Made by a program: the position numbers and the translations under genes. 64,000 nt of DNA from DATEAV01 sp964513155 (GTDB lineage Bacteria; Chloroflexota; Anaerolineae; Anaerolineales; E44-bin32). Shown one piece after another: positions 25,102-35,303 of this stretch. The notes beneath the pieces are model-generated. The model did not search any database. It worked only from the letters and a program-made list of their open reading frames with translations, and was not told the origin of the DNA. The DNA lies in NCBI GenBank assembly GCA_964513155.1, contig CAZEMA010000002.1, positions 4,891 through 68,890 on the forward strand. Reading direction: 5' to 3'. Numbering within the stretch: position 1 is the stretch's first letter; each line of letters begins with the position of its first letter.

Positions 25102-25980
25102 ATGACCGCGAAGATCATCGATGGCAAGGAAATCGCCGCCGAAGTTCGGGCGGAGGTCGCCAAGGGAGTGGAGGCCTTGGTCTCCTCGGGTGGGCCCCGG
25201 CCGGGCCTGGCGACGGTGTTGGTTGGCGACAACCCCGCCTCGCACACCTACGTCAGCGCCAAACGCAAGGCCTGCGCTGAGCTGGGGATCGACTCCTTCC
25301 CGCATGAGCTGCCGGCGACAGCCTCGCAGGCAGAGGTGGAAGGCCTCGTCAGAACGCTGAACCAGGATAAGAAGGTTCATGGCATTCTGGTGCAGTTGCC
25401 GCTTCCTGCCGGTCTGGACGAGGAAAGTGTCCTCAAGGCGATTAGCATTGAGAAGGACGTCGATGGTTTCCATCCCCTGAACATTGGCCGCCTGGCCCAG
25501 AAGGGGCGCGAGCCCTTGTTCGTCCCCTGCACGCCTGCCGGGTGTCTGGTTCTCCTCAAGAAGGCCGGAGCCAAGCTTTCTGGCGCCAGGGCCGTCGTTC
25601 TCGGTCGCTCCAACATTGTGGGCATGCCCGCCGCGCTGCTCCTCGTCAAGGAGGACGCCACCGTCACGATCTGCCACTCCCGCACAAAGGACCTGGCAGC
25701 GGTCTGCCGCGAGGCCGACATCCTGATCGCCGCCATCGGCAAGACCGAGATGGTGAAGGGCGACTGGATCAAGCCGGGGGCCTACGTCATTGACGTCGGG
25801 ATCAACCGCAAGGAAGACGCGACCAAGAAGTCCGGCTACCGGCTGGTGGGCGACGTGGCCTATGACGAGGCGGTGGAGGTTGCCGGTGCGATCTCGCCGG
25901 TTCCAGGCGGCGTGGGCCCGATGACCATCGCCCTGTTGCTCCAGAACACGCTGCGTGCGGCCCAGCGGGCCGTTCCCTAG
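25102..25980 (+). CDS. folD: Bifunctional methylene-THF dehydrogenase / methenyl-THF cyclohydrolase
   Basis: 292 aa. FolD interconverts 5,10-methylene-, methenyl- and 10-formyl-tetrahydrofolate with NADP. The catalytic Lys is in SHTYVSAKRKACAELGI, HGILVQLPLP is family signature 1, KDVDGFHPLNIGRL lines the folate site, VVLGRSNIVGMPAALLL binds NADP and PVPGGVGPMTIALLLQNT is signature 2. The ribosome site GGGAGCAGG precedes the ATG. It stands just before the purine locus, and folate one-carbon units are both needed for purine synthesis and released by some anaerobic purine pathways. Its stop abuts copy 2 of the dispersed repeat. Confidence 0.95.
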   Translation: MTAKIIDGKEIAAEVRAEVAKGVEALVSSGGPRPGLATVLVGDNPASHTYVSAKRKACAELGIDSFPHELPATASQAEVEGLVRTLNQDKKVHGILVQLPLPAGLDEESVLKAISIEKDVDGFHPLNIGRLAQKGREPLFVPCTPAGCLVLLKKAGAKLSGARAVVLGRSNIVGMPAALLLVKEDATVTICHSRTKDLAAVCREADILIAAIGKTEMVKGDWIKPGAYVIDVGINRKEDATKKSGYRLVGDVAYDEAVEVAGAISPVPGGVGPMTIALLLQNTLRAAQRAVP

Positions 25981-26102
25981 GAGTGTGATGAGAGAGCCCT
26001 GCTTCCTGAACGGGATTCGTATGTGAGGTGGTTGGGGCGAAGCCCCAACCACCTCATATACGGTTCTCTTCTCCGGACGAGGCGGTTTCCCATCACCCTG
26101 CT
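25981..26102 (+). repeat. Dispersed ~120-bp palindromic element, copy 2 (after folD)
   Basis: It begins directly after the folD stop (TAG, then GAGTGTGATGAGAGAGCCC) and ends CATCACCCTGCT. The centre is a 21-bp stem at 26018-26038 and 26042-26062 with a GAA loop and a single G-T wobble, containing GGTGGTTGGGGC. The outer ends GTGATG and CATCAC are also inverted. This is the best-preserved copy; it should act as a transcription terminator or 3'-end stabiliser. Confidence 0.8.
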
Positions 26103-26355
26103 GGACCCCATCTTCGAAAGGCAGGCGATCCGGAACCCGGATGAGCTTGTTGATGAAGGTAGGGGCGCATCCCCGGCCCGCCCCGACGCATGCCCTCTCG
26201 GCCCCCTGTGTGGCCATGGCCTGCGACCGCACCGGCACGGTCTGGAGCGCTCCGCTGCCTCCACCGATGCGATCCCATAAACTGGCGGGCATCAACAGCT
26301 CCCCTCTGCCAGACCCATTTTGGCCTCTGCGGCGCCTTCTCTGTCAGCTCACACT

Positions 26356-26366
26356 TTGTCTGACAA
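26356..26366. promoter_or_regulatory. Operator-like palindrome, possible GntR site
   Basis: TTGTC-T-GACAA is a perfect palindrome ending one base before the -35 box of the purine-locus promoter. HutC-type GntR regulators recognise short palindromes of the type GT-N-AC; a GntR gene with a UTRA domain lies 2 kb downstream. The link is inference. Confidence 0.4.
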
Positions 26367-26395
26367 TTGACGTGGGGGCACGGCAGTGCTAGACT
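26367..26395 (+). promoter_or_regulatory. Sigma-70-type promoter of the purine locus
   Basis: TTGACG (26367-26372) and TAGACT (26390-26395) are exactly 17 bp apart, with TGC extending the -10 box. It is the main promoter candidate for the long plus-strand block that begins with adenine deaminase. Confidence 0.7.
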
Positions 26396-26534
26396 CAGAT
26401 GCATATCCGGAAACGGGCCTGGCACTTCGGACCCCCCGGTCTGCGGCGCGCACTGCAACAAAGCCTTCCGTAGACAAGGGCGCGCTCCCGCGAGTGGGCA
26501 ACCACCTCGTACAGCCGAGATTCCCGAGTACGTG

Positions 26535-28418
<1,884 letters not shown>

Positions 28419-28471
28419 GACGAGAACCAGCCGGAAACCAGGTTCTCCCGGTGGCAGGGATGGTCTAAGCG

Positions 28472-29257
28472 ATGGGGCGACGTAGCGCAAGTCGCGGCGA
28501 GCCGCGCCGGCCGTTGTACCAGCGCGCCGCGGAAGCCTTGGCGGCGATCCTGGCTCAAACGCCGGAGGGCGCCTTCCTTCCTTCGGAGCCGGCGCTGGCC
28601 AAGCAGCTTGGGGTCTCACGGGCGACCCTGCGCGAGGCCATGCGCTCCTTTGAAGAGCGAGGGATGGTCGTGCGCCGGCAGGGCGTCGGGACCCGTGTCC
28701 GGGGCACGGTGCCCGTCATTGAAACCGGTCTCGAGTCGCTGGAGAGCATCGAGACGCTGGCGGCGCGTAGCGGTCTCCAGATCGAAATGGGAGATCTCTC
28801 TGTCCTGGAGCATCAGGCCGGTGAGGAGGAAAGGCAGCTCTTCGGCATCGCCCTCGGCGTTCCGCTGCGGGAGGTGACACGGGTCATCGCCGCCGATGGT
28901 CGACCAGTTGCCTACCTGGTCGACCAGGTTCCTTGTGACTTGCTCCCGGCCGAGGCGCTGCAAGAGGGGTTCAGCGGATCGGTGCTGGATCTACTGCAGG
29001 CGCGAGGCGAGCCCCCTTTGGGCGTCTCGCGCACGGAGGTCACTGCCGTGTCCGCGCCGGCCCCGATCGCCCGTCGCCTGAACATCCAGCGGGGGGACGT
29101 CCTTCTCTGCTTTGAGGCATTCCTGTACAGCCAGGTCGGCAGGGTTGTGGATCACTCCTTCAGCTACTTCCTGCCTGGTACGTTCCGCTTCCACATCCTG
29201 CGACGGGTAGGACGCTCGGCGAATGGCCTGGGGAGGGCCAGGACCGCAGTTGCGTAA
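28472..29257 (+). CDS. GntR family regulator with UTRA ligand-binding domain (HutC subfamily)
   Basis: 261 aa. The winged-helix domain occupies residues 14-80 (RPLYQRAAEALAAIL, then AKQLGVSRATLREAMRSFEE and RRQGVGTRV). The UTRA domain follows, with REVTRVIAADGRPVAYLVDQ and FSYFLPGTFRFHI. In this family the UTRA fold binds a small metabolite that releases the protein from DNA. Placed between adenine deaminase and the carbamoyltransferases, it is the natural local regulator; a pathway intermediate such as a ureido compound, histidine-like or purine ligand is possible. The palindrome at 26356 is its candidate site. Confidence 0.9.
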   Translation: MGRRSASRGEPRRPLYQRAAEALAAILAQTPEGAFLPSEPALAKQLGVSRATLREAMRSFEERGMVVRRQGVGTRVRGTVPVIETGLESLESIETLAARSGLQIEMGDLSVLEHQAGEEERQLFGIALGVPLREVTRVIAADGRPVAYLVDQVPCDLLPAEALQEGFSGSVLDLLQARGEPPLGVSRTEVTAVSAPAPIARRLNIQRGDVLLCFEAFLYSQVGRVVDHSFSYFLPGTFRFHILRRVGRSANGLGRARTAVA

Positions 29258-29326
29258 GGCGCATGCCGTTGCCACTTCAGGCGGCGCCGGAATGCACTCA
29301 TTCGATGAGCCTTAGGAGAGGAAACG

Positions 29327-30277
29327 ATGAGAAGTTTCGCAGGACGTGACATCCTTTCGTTGAAAGGTTTCGAGCGGTCGGAGTACTTCCGGGTTTTCGA
29401 GATCGCCGACCAGCTGGCGCCGATGGCACGCGATCGGCGCAACGGTGACCTCCTCAAGGAGAAGACTCTGGTCACGGCGTTCTACCAGCCGAGCACGCGC
29501 ACCCGGCTGGCCCACGAGGCGGCCATGCACCGCCTGGGGGGTCACGTGACGGGTTTCTCCGATGCCAAGATGACCCGCGCCGGGGACTTCTACCAGGAGT
29601 CGATCAAGGACACGGTGCACATGCTCGAGTTCTACGGCGACGTGATTGTCATGCGCCACTTCCAGCAGGGCGCGCCTGCCGAGGCCGCCCGCTGGGCCAG
29701 CGTACCGGTGATCAACGCCGGTGACGGATGGGGCGAGCATCCCACCCAGGTGCTGACCGACATGTACACGATCTGGAAGGAGAAGGGCAGGCTCGACGGC
29801 CTCCACTTCCTGCTGATCGGCGACATGCGCATGCGCACCATGCACTCGATCTCCTACGCCATGACGCAGTTCGACATCCGGGCCACCTACATCGCCCCGC
29901 CGGAGATGTCGCTCTTGCCGGAGTTCAAGGAGGAGCTCGATGCCCTCAATCTGAACTACCGCGAAGTCGATCACGTCGAGAAGGCAATCGCCGACGCCGA
30001 TGTCATCTACATGGAGCCGGTGGTGCAGCCTGACTACACCAAATCGCGCGATGAGCGCAAGGGTAACGTCGGCCTGACCCCCGCCAACTACCAGGTGACC
30101 AGGGCACTCATGCGCAAGGCCAAGCCGGACTCCCTCATCCTGCACTCGCTGCCCCGCATGGACGAGCTACTGGAAGAGGTCGACTACACCCGCCATGCCC
30201 GCTACTGGGAAGAGGCCTTCAACGGCGTCGTCGTGCGAATGGCTCTGCTGGCCCTTGTTCTGGGGGCGGTGGAGTAG
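29327..30277 (+). CDS. Aspartate/ornithine carbamoyltransferase family protein, PyrB-like
   Basis: 316 aa with ribosome site GGAGAGGAAACG before ATG. The carbamoyl phosphate motif is PSTRTR, the second is WGEHPTQVLTDMYTI and the Leu-Pro loop is HSLPRMDEL, all as in aspartate carbamoyltransferase. The loop that reaches in from the neighbouring subunit (DAKMTRAGDFYQESIKDTV) differs from PyrB. It could be an ordinary pyrB, but its neighbours (second carbamoyltransferase, carbamate kinase, purine enzymes) suggest phosphorolysis of a carbamoylated intermediate to carbamoyl phosphate. The substrate cannot be read from the sequence. Confidence 0.85.
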   Translation: MRSFAGRDILSLKGFERSEYFRVFEIADQLAPMARDRRNGDLLKEKTLVTAFYQPSTRTRLAHEAAMHRLGGHVTGFSDAKMTRAGDFYQESIKDTVHMLEFYGDVIVMRHFQQGAPAEAARWASVPVINAGDGWGEHPTQVLTDMYTIWKEKGRLDGLHFLLIGDMRMRTMHSISYAMTQFDIRATYIAPPEMSLLPEFKEELDALNLNYREVDHVEKAIADADVIYMEPVVQPDYTKSRDERKGNVGLTPANYQVTRALMRKAKPDSLILHSLPRMDELLEEVDYTRHARYWEEAFNGVVVRMALLALVLGAVE

Positions 30278-30410
30278 GAGGACGACGGACGACCCGCGCC
30301 GCAAGACCGGCGAGGATCGGTGAACCCACGTCGACCGGCTCGGTCGCAAGAGGCCGGAGACAACGACCGGTCGCCGGCACCGACATCTGCAAAAGGGAGA
30401 TAGCCCAGTC

Positions 30411-31391
30411 ATGCAAACGGATCTGCGCGGCAGGGACCTGATCGGCGATCTGGATTTCAGCCGGGAAGAGGTCGAGACCGTCTTGGATGTGGCCTTTGAT
30501 CTGAAGCGCAAGCGCGCCCTGGGCGAGCCACACGCCTACCTGCGCGACAAAGTGCTGGCGATGCTGTTCTTCTTCAGCAGCACGCGCACCCGGGGATCGT
30601 TCGAGGCCGGCATGGCCCAGCTCGGTGGGCACGCGGCCTTCATCGAGTCCAGGACCACTCAGATTGCCCACGGCGATACGCCCAAAGAGATCGGCGAGAT
30701 CTTTGGTCGCTACTTCGACGGCATCGCCATCCGGCATGTCGACTGGGGCATCGGCAACCGCTACCTGAATGAGGTCGCCAAGCACGCCCGCGTCCCCGTC
30801 CTCAACATGCAGTGCGAGGTCTACCATCCGTTCCAGATCCTAGCGGACCTGATGACGGTCATCGAGAAGAAGGGCCGCGATCTGCGCCGAAAGAAGATGG
30901 TCGTCTCTTGGGCCTACGCCGCCTCCTACCAGAAGCCGATCTCGGTCCCCCAGTCGCTCGTCCTGCAGATGCCGCGCTTTGGGCTTGACGTGGTGCTGGC
31001 ACACCCGCCCGAGTTCAAGCTCATGCCGGAGGTTATGGACCAGGCGCGGGAGCAGGCCCGCAAGTACGGCACCGGCTTCGAGGTCACCGAGAGCATGGAA
31101 GAGGCTTTCAAAGACGCAGACATCCTCTACGCCAAGTCCTGGGGGGCGATGCTGACGACGACCGACCAGGAGGAAGGGGCTCGAATCATCCAGAAGTACA
31201 AGTCCTGGATCACGGACGAGCGCAAGATGAAGCTGGCCAAGCCGGAGGCGATCTACATGCACCCTCTGCCGGCGGACCGCAACATCGAGGTCACCGACGG
31301 CGTGATCGACAGCGCCCAGAGCGTCGTCTACGACGAAGCCGAGAACCGGATGCACGTCCAGAAAGCCGTCATGGCGCTGACGATGGGCTAG
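30411..31391 (+). CDS. Ornithine carbamoyltransferase family protein (YgeW/acetylornithine-type)
   Basis: 326 aa. SSTRTRGSFEAGMAQLGGH binds carbamoyl phosphate, YHPFQILADLMTVIE is the HPxQ motif, and YMHPLPADRNIEV replaces the HCLPA loop. Instead of the SMG loop of true ornithine carbamoyltransferase there is LYAKSWGAM, the type I associate with acetyl-/succinylornithine enzymes and E. coli YgeW. It lies 133 bp after the first carbamoyltransferase and 17 bp before carbamate kinase. In the E. coli and gut-bacterial purine clusters YgeW stands with the same partners, so a role in releasing carbamoyl phosphate is likely; the exact substrate is not known to me. Confidence 0.85.
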   Translation: MQTDLRGRDLIGDLDFSREEVETVLDVAFDLKRKRALGEPHAYLRDKVLAMLFFFSSTRTRGSFEAGMAQLGGHAAFIESRTTQIAHGDTPKEIGEIFGRYFDGIAIRHVDWGIGNRYLNEVAKHARVPVLNMQCEVYHPFQILADLMTVIEKKGRDLRRKKMVVSWAYAASYQKPISVPQSLVLQMPRFGLDVVLAHPPEFKLMPEVMDQAREQARKYGTGFEVTESMEEAFKDADILYAKSWGAMLTTTDQEEGARIIQKYKSWITDERKMKLAKPEAIYMHPLPADRNIEVTDGVIDSAQSVVYDEAENRMHVQKAVMALTMG

Positions 31392-31408
31392 GCCGGAGAG
31401 ACGAACCC

Positions 31409-32365
31409 ATGGCCAAGAAGAGCGAGAAGAAGGTTGCGGTCGTCGCCGTTGGCGGCAACTCCCTGATCAAGGACAAGGCCCACCAGACGGTCCCGGACCA
31501 GTATGCGGCCGGGGCGGAATCGATGGTCCACATCGCTGGGATGATTGAGGCCGGATGGGATGTGGTCATTACGCATGGCAACGGACCCCAGGTCGGGTTC
31601 ATCCTTCGCCGGGTGGAGCTGGCGCTGCATGAACTGCATCCCGTTCCGCTCGACTTCTGCGGCGCCGATACCCAAGGCGCCATTGGCTACATGTTTCAGC
31701 AAGCGTTGTACAATGAGTTCCGCAAGCGGGGGATTAAGAAGCAGGCGGCGACGGTTGTCACCCAGACGCTGGTCGACCGCAATGACCCGGCGTTCCGGAA
31801 CCCTTCCAAACCGATCGGGTCATTCATGGACGAGCCCACAGCGGTCAGGCACCGCCAGGAAGACAAGTGGGCCGTCGTCGAGGACGCCGGCCGGGGCTGG
31901 CGGCGGGTCGTGCCCTCGCCCCTTCCGATCCGCATCATTGAGACCGAGGCGATTGAGTCCTTGATCCGACAGGGGTTCGTCGTCATCAGCGTCGGTGGCG
32001 GCGGGATCCCAGTGGTCGAGGATGGGCAAGGGAACCTCGTTGGCGTCGAGGCCGTGATCGACAAGGACTTCGGAGCCGCCATCCTGGCCTCGAGCATCAA
32101 GGCCGATCTGTTCCTGATCACCACTGCCGTGGAGAAGGTGGCTCTGAACTACAACAAGCCGAACCAGCAGTGGCTGGACCGGATGACGCTGCCGGAGGCC
32201 AAGAAGTACCTGGCCGAGGGGCACTTCGCCAAGGGCAGCATGGAGCCGAAGATTCGGGCCATCCTCAACTATCTGGAGCAGGGTGGAAAGAAAGCTCTGA
32301 TCACCAATCCGCAGAACATTGAGCGCGCCCTGAAGGGCGAGACAGGGACGTACATCGAGCCCTGA
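31409..32365 (+). CDS. arcC: Carbamate kinase
   Basis: 318 aa. It transfers phosphate from carbamoyl phosphate to ADP, giving ATP, CO2 and ammonia. Family motifs are VAVGGNSLI at the N terminus, VVITHGNGPQVGFIL, the segment PIGSFMD, VVISVGGGGIPVVED and VIDKDFGAAILAS, with the terminal GETGTYIEP. It is 17 bp downstream of the second carbamoyltransferase, an operon that amounts to substrate-level ATP synthesis. The E. coli counterpart in the purine cluster is YqeA. Confidence 0.95.
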   Translation: MAKKSEKKVAVVAVGGNSLIKDKAHQTVPDQYAAGAESMVHIAGMIEAGWDVVITHGNGPQVGFILRRVELALHELHPVPLDFCGADTQGAIGYMFQQALYNEFRKRGIKKQAATVVTQTLVDRNDPAFRNPSKPIGSFMDEPTAVRHRQEDKWAVVEDAGRGWRRVVPSPLPIRIIETEAIESLIRQGFVVISVGGGGIPVVEDGQGNLVGVEAVIDKDFGAAILASSIKADLFLITTAVEKVALNYNKPNQQWLDRMTLPEAKKYLAEGHFAKGSMEPKIRAILNYLEQGGKKALITNPQNIERALKGETGTYIEP

Positions 32366-32466
32366 TGTGGGGATCTCCCGACGAAAGGAGGTGGTCAATC
32401 CGACAGGAGCAAGGCAATCTGGATGACTGTTGAGCCTAAGCCGTTTCTGATTAGGAGGAGTTTGAG

Positions 32467-33750
32467 ATGTCTAGGAATAGAATGTGGCGCGTCGCCGCCT
32501 TGCTCGTGATGACCGCCATGATCGTCGCGGCATGCGGTCCCGCAGCGACGCCTAGCGCCGCCCCGGAGACACAGGCACCGCCGACCCAGGCGCCACCGCC
32601 GACCCAGGCGCCTCCACCGACCGCCGTGCCGCCCCAGGAGTTCGTCTTCGGCCTGCTGATGGTCGGGCCGTACAATGACCACGGCTGGAGCCAGGCCCAC
32701 TATGAGGCTGGCCTGTACGTCGAGGAGCATATCCCCGGCGCCCGAATGATCTACATTGACAAGGTCAACACCTCCGATCGGCCCGGCACCACGCCGGCCC
32801 AGCTCGCCGAGGACCTCCTGGCGCAGGGTGCCCAACTGATCATCTTCAGCTCGGATGACATGAAGGACGGCGCCACCGAGTTCGCCACCGCCCACCCCGA
32901 GATCCCGGTCATCCATGCCTCCGGCGACGTGGCCTGGGCTGAGGGCATGAACTACGTCGGCCTGCCCAACATGGTCAATGTCATGCCGAGGGCGGAGGAC
33001 GCCAAGCACATCGCCGGCTGCGCCGCCGCCCTGACCACCCAGACCGGCAGGATCGGATACCTCGGACCCCTCATCAACGACGAGACCCGCCGCCTAGCCG
33101 CCTCGGCTTACCTCGGCGCCCGCTACTGCTGGACTGAGATCCTGGGCCGTGATCCGGCAGATCTCGAGTTCAGCGTTGTGTGGATCGGATTCTGGTTCAA
33201 CATCCCTGGCTTCACCGCCGATCCGACTCAGGTGGCTGACACCTTCTACAACGGCGGCTACGATGTTGTCATCTCCGGCATCGACACCACCGAAGGCCTG
33301 ATCGAGGCTCGCAGGATTACCGAGGCGGGTAACCCGGTCTTCGATGTCGCCTACGACTACGAACGCGGATGCGATGAAGCGCCGGAGGTCTGCCTCGGGG
33401 CCGCCTACTTCAATTGGCGGCCGTTCTACCTGCGGTACATCCAGGCTGCCATCGATGGGACCTTCGCGCCCGCCTTCGAGTGGCTCGGCCCGGATTGGAC
33501 CGACATCAACAACCTCGACACCTCCTACACCGGCTTCGTCCAGGGCCCTGGCCTGAGCGCAGAGGCCTCGGCCAAACTGGACCAGTTCATCGCTCTATTG
33601 GCCGGTGGCCTGAATCTGTGGACCGGCCCGATCAACCTGCAGGACGGCACCGTCTATCTGACGGACGGCCAAGTTGCCACCGACCAGCAGATCTGGTACC
33701 TGCCTCAGCTCCTGGAAGGCATGGAAGGCCAGAGCGTACCACCACAGTAG
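32467..33750 (+). CDS. BMP family nucleoside-binding lipoprotein
   Basis: 427 aa. A signal peptide ends in MIVAAC (lipobox Cys near residue 23), followed by a Pro/Gln/Thr-rich linker. The BMP/Med/PnrA fold runs from FVFGLLMVGPYNDHGWSQAH through VIHASGDV, GRIGYLGPL, VVISGIDTTEGLIEA to AAIDGTF. The family (PnrA, TmpC) captures purine nucleosides outside the cell and passes them to an ABC importer, which is encoded next. A strong ribosome site TTAGGAGGAG precedes the ATG. A second Shine-Dalgarno-like stretch (AAAGGAGGTGGTC, about 32385) lies 80 nt upstream without a start codon behind it. Confidence 0.92.
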   Translation: MSRNRMWRVAALLVMTAMIVAACGPAATPSAAPETQAPPTQAPPPTQAPPPTAVPPQEFVFGLLMVGPYNDHGWSQAHYEAGLYVEEHIPGARMIYIDKVNTSDRPGTTPAQLAEDLLAQGAQLIIFSSDDMKDGATEFATAHPEIPVIHASGDVAWAEGMNYVGLPNMVNVMPRAEDAKHIAGCAAALTTQTGRIGYLGPLINDETRRLAASAYLGARYCWTEILGRDPADLEFSVVWIGFWFNIPGFTADPTQVADTFYNGGYDVVISGIDTTEGLIEARRITEAGNPVFDVAYDYERGCDEAPEVCLGAAYFNWRPFYLRYIQAAIDGTFAPAFEWLGPDWTDINNLDTSYTGFVQGPGLSAEASAKLDQFIALLAGGLNLWTGPINLQDGTVYLTDGQVATDQQIWYLPQLLEGMEGQSVPPQ

Positions 33751-33766
33751 ACTGCGCGTCAGTATC

Positions 33767-33797
33767 TTGGGGGAAGGCGGATCACGCCTTCCCCCAA
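33767..33797 (+). promoter_or_regulatory. Intercistronic hairpin between binding protein and ATPase genes
   Basis: A perfect 13-bp stem, TTGGGGGAAGGCG (33767-33779) and CGCCTTCCCCCAA (33785-33797) with a 5-nt loop, ends directly before ATG 33798. No U-tract follows. Such hairpins after the binding-protein gene often protect its mRNA or cut transcription of the membrane components, giving more binding protein than transporter. Confidence 0.65.
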
Positions 33798-33812
33798 ATG
33801 CAGAAGGACAGG

Positions 33813-35303
33813 ATGAAGATCGAACTCCAGGAGATCCACAAGTCGTTCGGTCCGGTCCATGCCAATGAAGGCATCTGCCTGACCATCCCTCCCGGCACGA
33901 TTATGGGCATCCTGGGCGAGAATGGTGCCGGGAAGAGCACGCTGATGAAGATTCTCTCCGGATCCATCCATGCCGACGGAGGACGAATCCTGCTCGATGG
34001 TCACGATGCCTCCATCCAGACCCCTTCGGACGCCATCCGCAATGGCATCGGGATGCTTCATCAGGACCCGCTGGACTTTCCGCCGATGCGGGTGATCGAC
34101 AGCTTCCTGAGCGGTCACCCGAGTGGGCTCTTCCCCAGAAAGAACGCGGCCGTGCAGGCACTCCTCGACCTGGAAGAGCGCTTCGACTTCTCTATCGAAC
34201 CGGAGGCCTATGTCGAGGCGCTTACCGTCGGGGAGCGGCAGCAGCTCGAGATCCTGAGGCTGCTATGGCTCGGTGTGAATGCCCTGATCCTGGACGAGCC
34301 TACCACCGGCATCAGCGCTCTCCAGAAGGAGAAGCTCTTCGCCGCGCTGCGGCGGCTGGCCGAACAGGGGAAGACGGTGATCTTCGTCTCCCACAAGCTG
34401 GAAGAGGTGGAGGAGCTCTGTGACCACGCGGCGGTGCTGCGCAGCGGGCAACTGGTCGGTGAGGCAGAGCCACCGTTTCACACCGATCAGCTGGTGGAGA
34501 TGATGTTCGGCAAGATGATATCGCTTGGTGGGCGGCGGCCGGCCGAGGTCGGCGCGCCGACACTCGAGCTAGGTGGCGTCAGCGTGGAGGGCCACCGGCT
34601 GCGCGTCTCAGATGTCAACCTCCAGGTGCGCTCTGGCGAGGTGATCGGCCTAGCGGGTATGGAAGGCAGCGGCCAGCGACTGTTTCTGCGGGCCTGCGCC
34701 GGCCTAACCCGACCTGTCTCCGGACGCATCCGCATCCGCGGGCGCGATCTGACCGGCAAGGGTTACCGCGCCTTCCTGCGCCAGGGGATTGCCTATCTGC
34801 CGGGCTCTCGCCTGGAGGAAGGCCTGATCTCCGGGCTCACCCTGACCGAGCACTTCACGCTGGCCCAGGAGGGCCGGGGCTTGCTGATCGACCAGCGCGC
34901 CTGTCACGGCCTCGCCGAGGGGCGAATCTCTGACTTCAACATCCACGGCCAGCCGGAGTCCACCGTCGAATCGCTCTCCGGCGGCAACCAGCAGCGGGCC
35001 CTGCTAGCGCTCCTGAAGTCGCCGCTTTCGCTGCTCCTCATGGAGCATCCGACGCGGGGCCTCGACATCGAGTCCGTCGTCTGGATGTGGGGAAAGCTGC
35101 GAGAACGGCGCCTGCAAGGCACGGCCATCATCTTCATCTCTTCGGATCTGGAGGAAATCCTGCTCTACAGTGATCGAATCCTTGTCTTCTTTGGCGGAAG
35201 GGTCTCCCGGCCGCTCGGCGCCTCGGCGACGACCGTGGACCACCTCGGCCAACTGATCGGAGGCGCGGGTTGGGATACCTTTGACCAGGAGCGCGTCCCT
35301 TGA
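33813..35303 (+). CDS. Nucleoside ABC importer, double ATPase (RbsA/YufO type)
   Basis: 496 aa from ATG 33813, with AAGGA 5 nt upstream; ATG 33798 abuts the hairpin and is less likely. There are two ATPase halves. The first has Walker A GILGENGAGKSTLMKIL, Walker B LILDEPTTGISALQKEK and switch His in FVSHKLEEVEEL; its signature reads LTVGERQQLEIL. The second lacks a proper Walker A (GLAGMEGSGQRLFLRAC) but has a normal signature LSGGNQQRALLAL and LMEHPTRGLD. One degenerate site is normal in this family. It energises the two permeases that follow; it overlaps the first by 4 bp. Confidence 0.93.
   Translation: MKIELQEIHKSFGPVHANEGICLTIPPGTIMGILGENGAGKSTLMKILSGSIHADGGRILLDGHDASIQTPSDAIRNGIGMLHQDPLDFPPMRVIDSFLSGHPSGLFPRKNAAVQALLDLEERFDFSIEPEAYVEALTVGERQQLEILRLLWLGVNALILDEPTTGISALQKEKLFAALRRLAEQGKTVIFVSHKLEEVEELCDHAAVLRSGQLVGEAEPPFHTDQLVEMMFGKMISLGGRRPAEVGAPTLELGGVSVEGHRLRVSDVNLQVRSGEVIGLAGMEGSGQRLFLRACAGLTRPVSGRIRIRGRDLTGKGYRAFLRQGIAYLPGSRLEEGLISGLTLTEHFTLAQEGRGLLIDQRACHGLAEGRISDFNIHGQPESTVESLSGGNQQRALLALLKSPLSLLLMEHPTRGLDIESVVWMWGKLRERRLQGTAIIFISSDLEEILLYSDRILVFFGGRVSRPLGASATTVDHLGQLIGGAGWDTFDQERVP

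Larger units (their letters stand above)
26103..26534. other. Upstream regulatory region of the purine locus
   Basis: About 430 bp without a credible long gene on either strand. It holds the operator-like palindrome and promoter listed separately (26356-26395) and an untranslated leader of about 130 nt before the adenine deaminase start. A 24-codon frame (26399-26473, MHIRKRAW...) begins just past the -10 box and might be a leader peptide; there is no ribosome site. Confidence 0.5.

Noticed and set aside
24949..26295. 448-codon minus-strand frame opposite folD and repeat copy 2
   Set aside because: folD is certain on the plus strand, and the frame crosses the palindromic repeat.
26399..26473. 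24-codon frame just after the purine promoter
   Set aside because: Possible leader peptide, but the ATG falls at or before the predicted transcription start and there is no ribosome site.
32380..32400. AAAGGAGGTGGTC, a near-perfect anti-16S match upstream of the BMP gene
   Set aside because: No start codon follows at a useful distance; the BMP gene has its own ribosome site. It may be chance or the relic of a lost gene.
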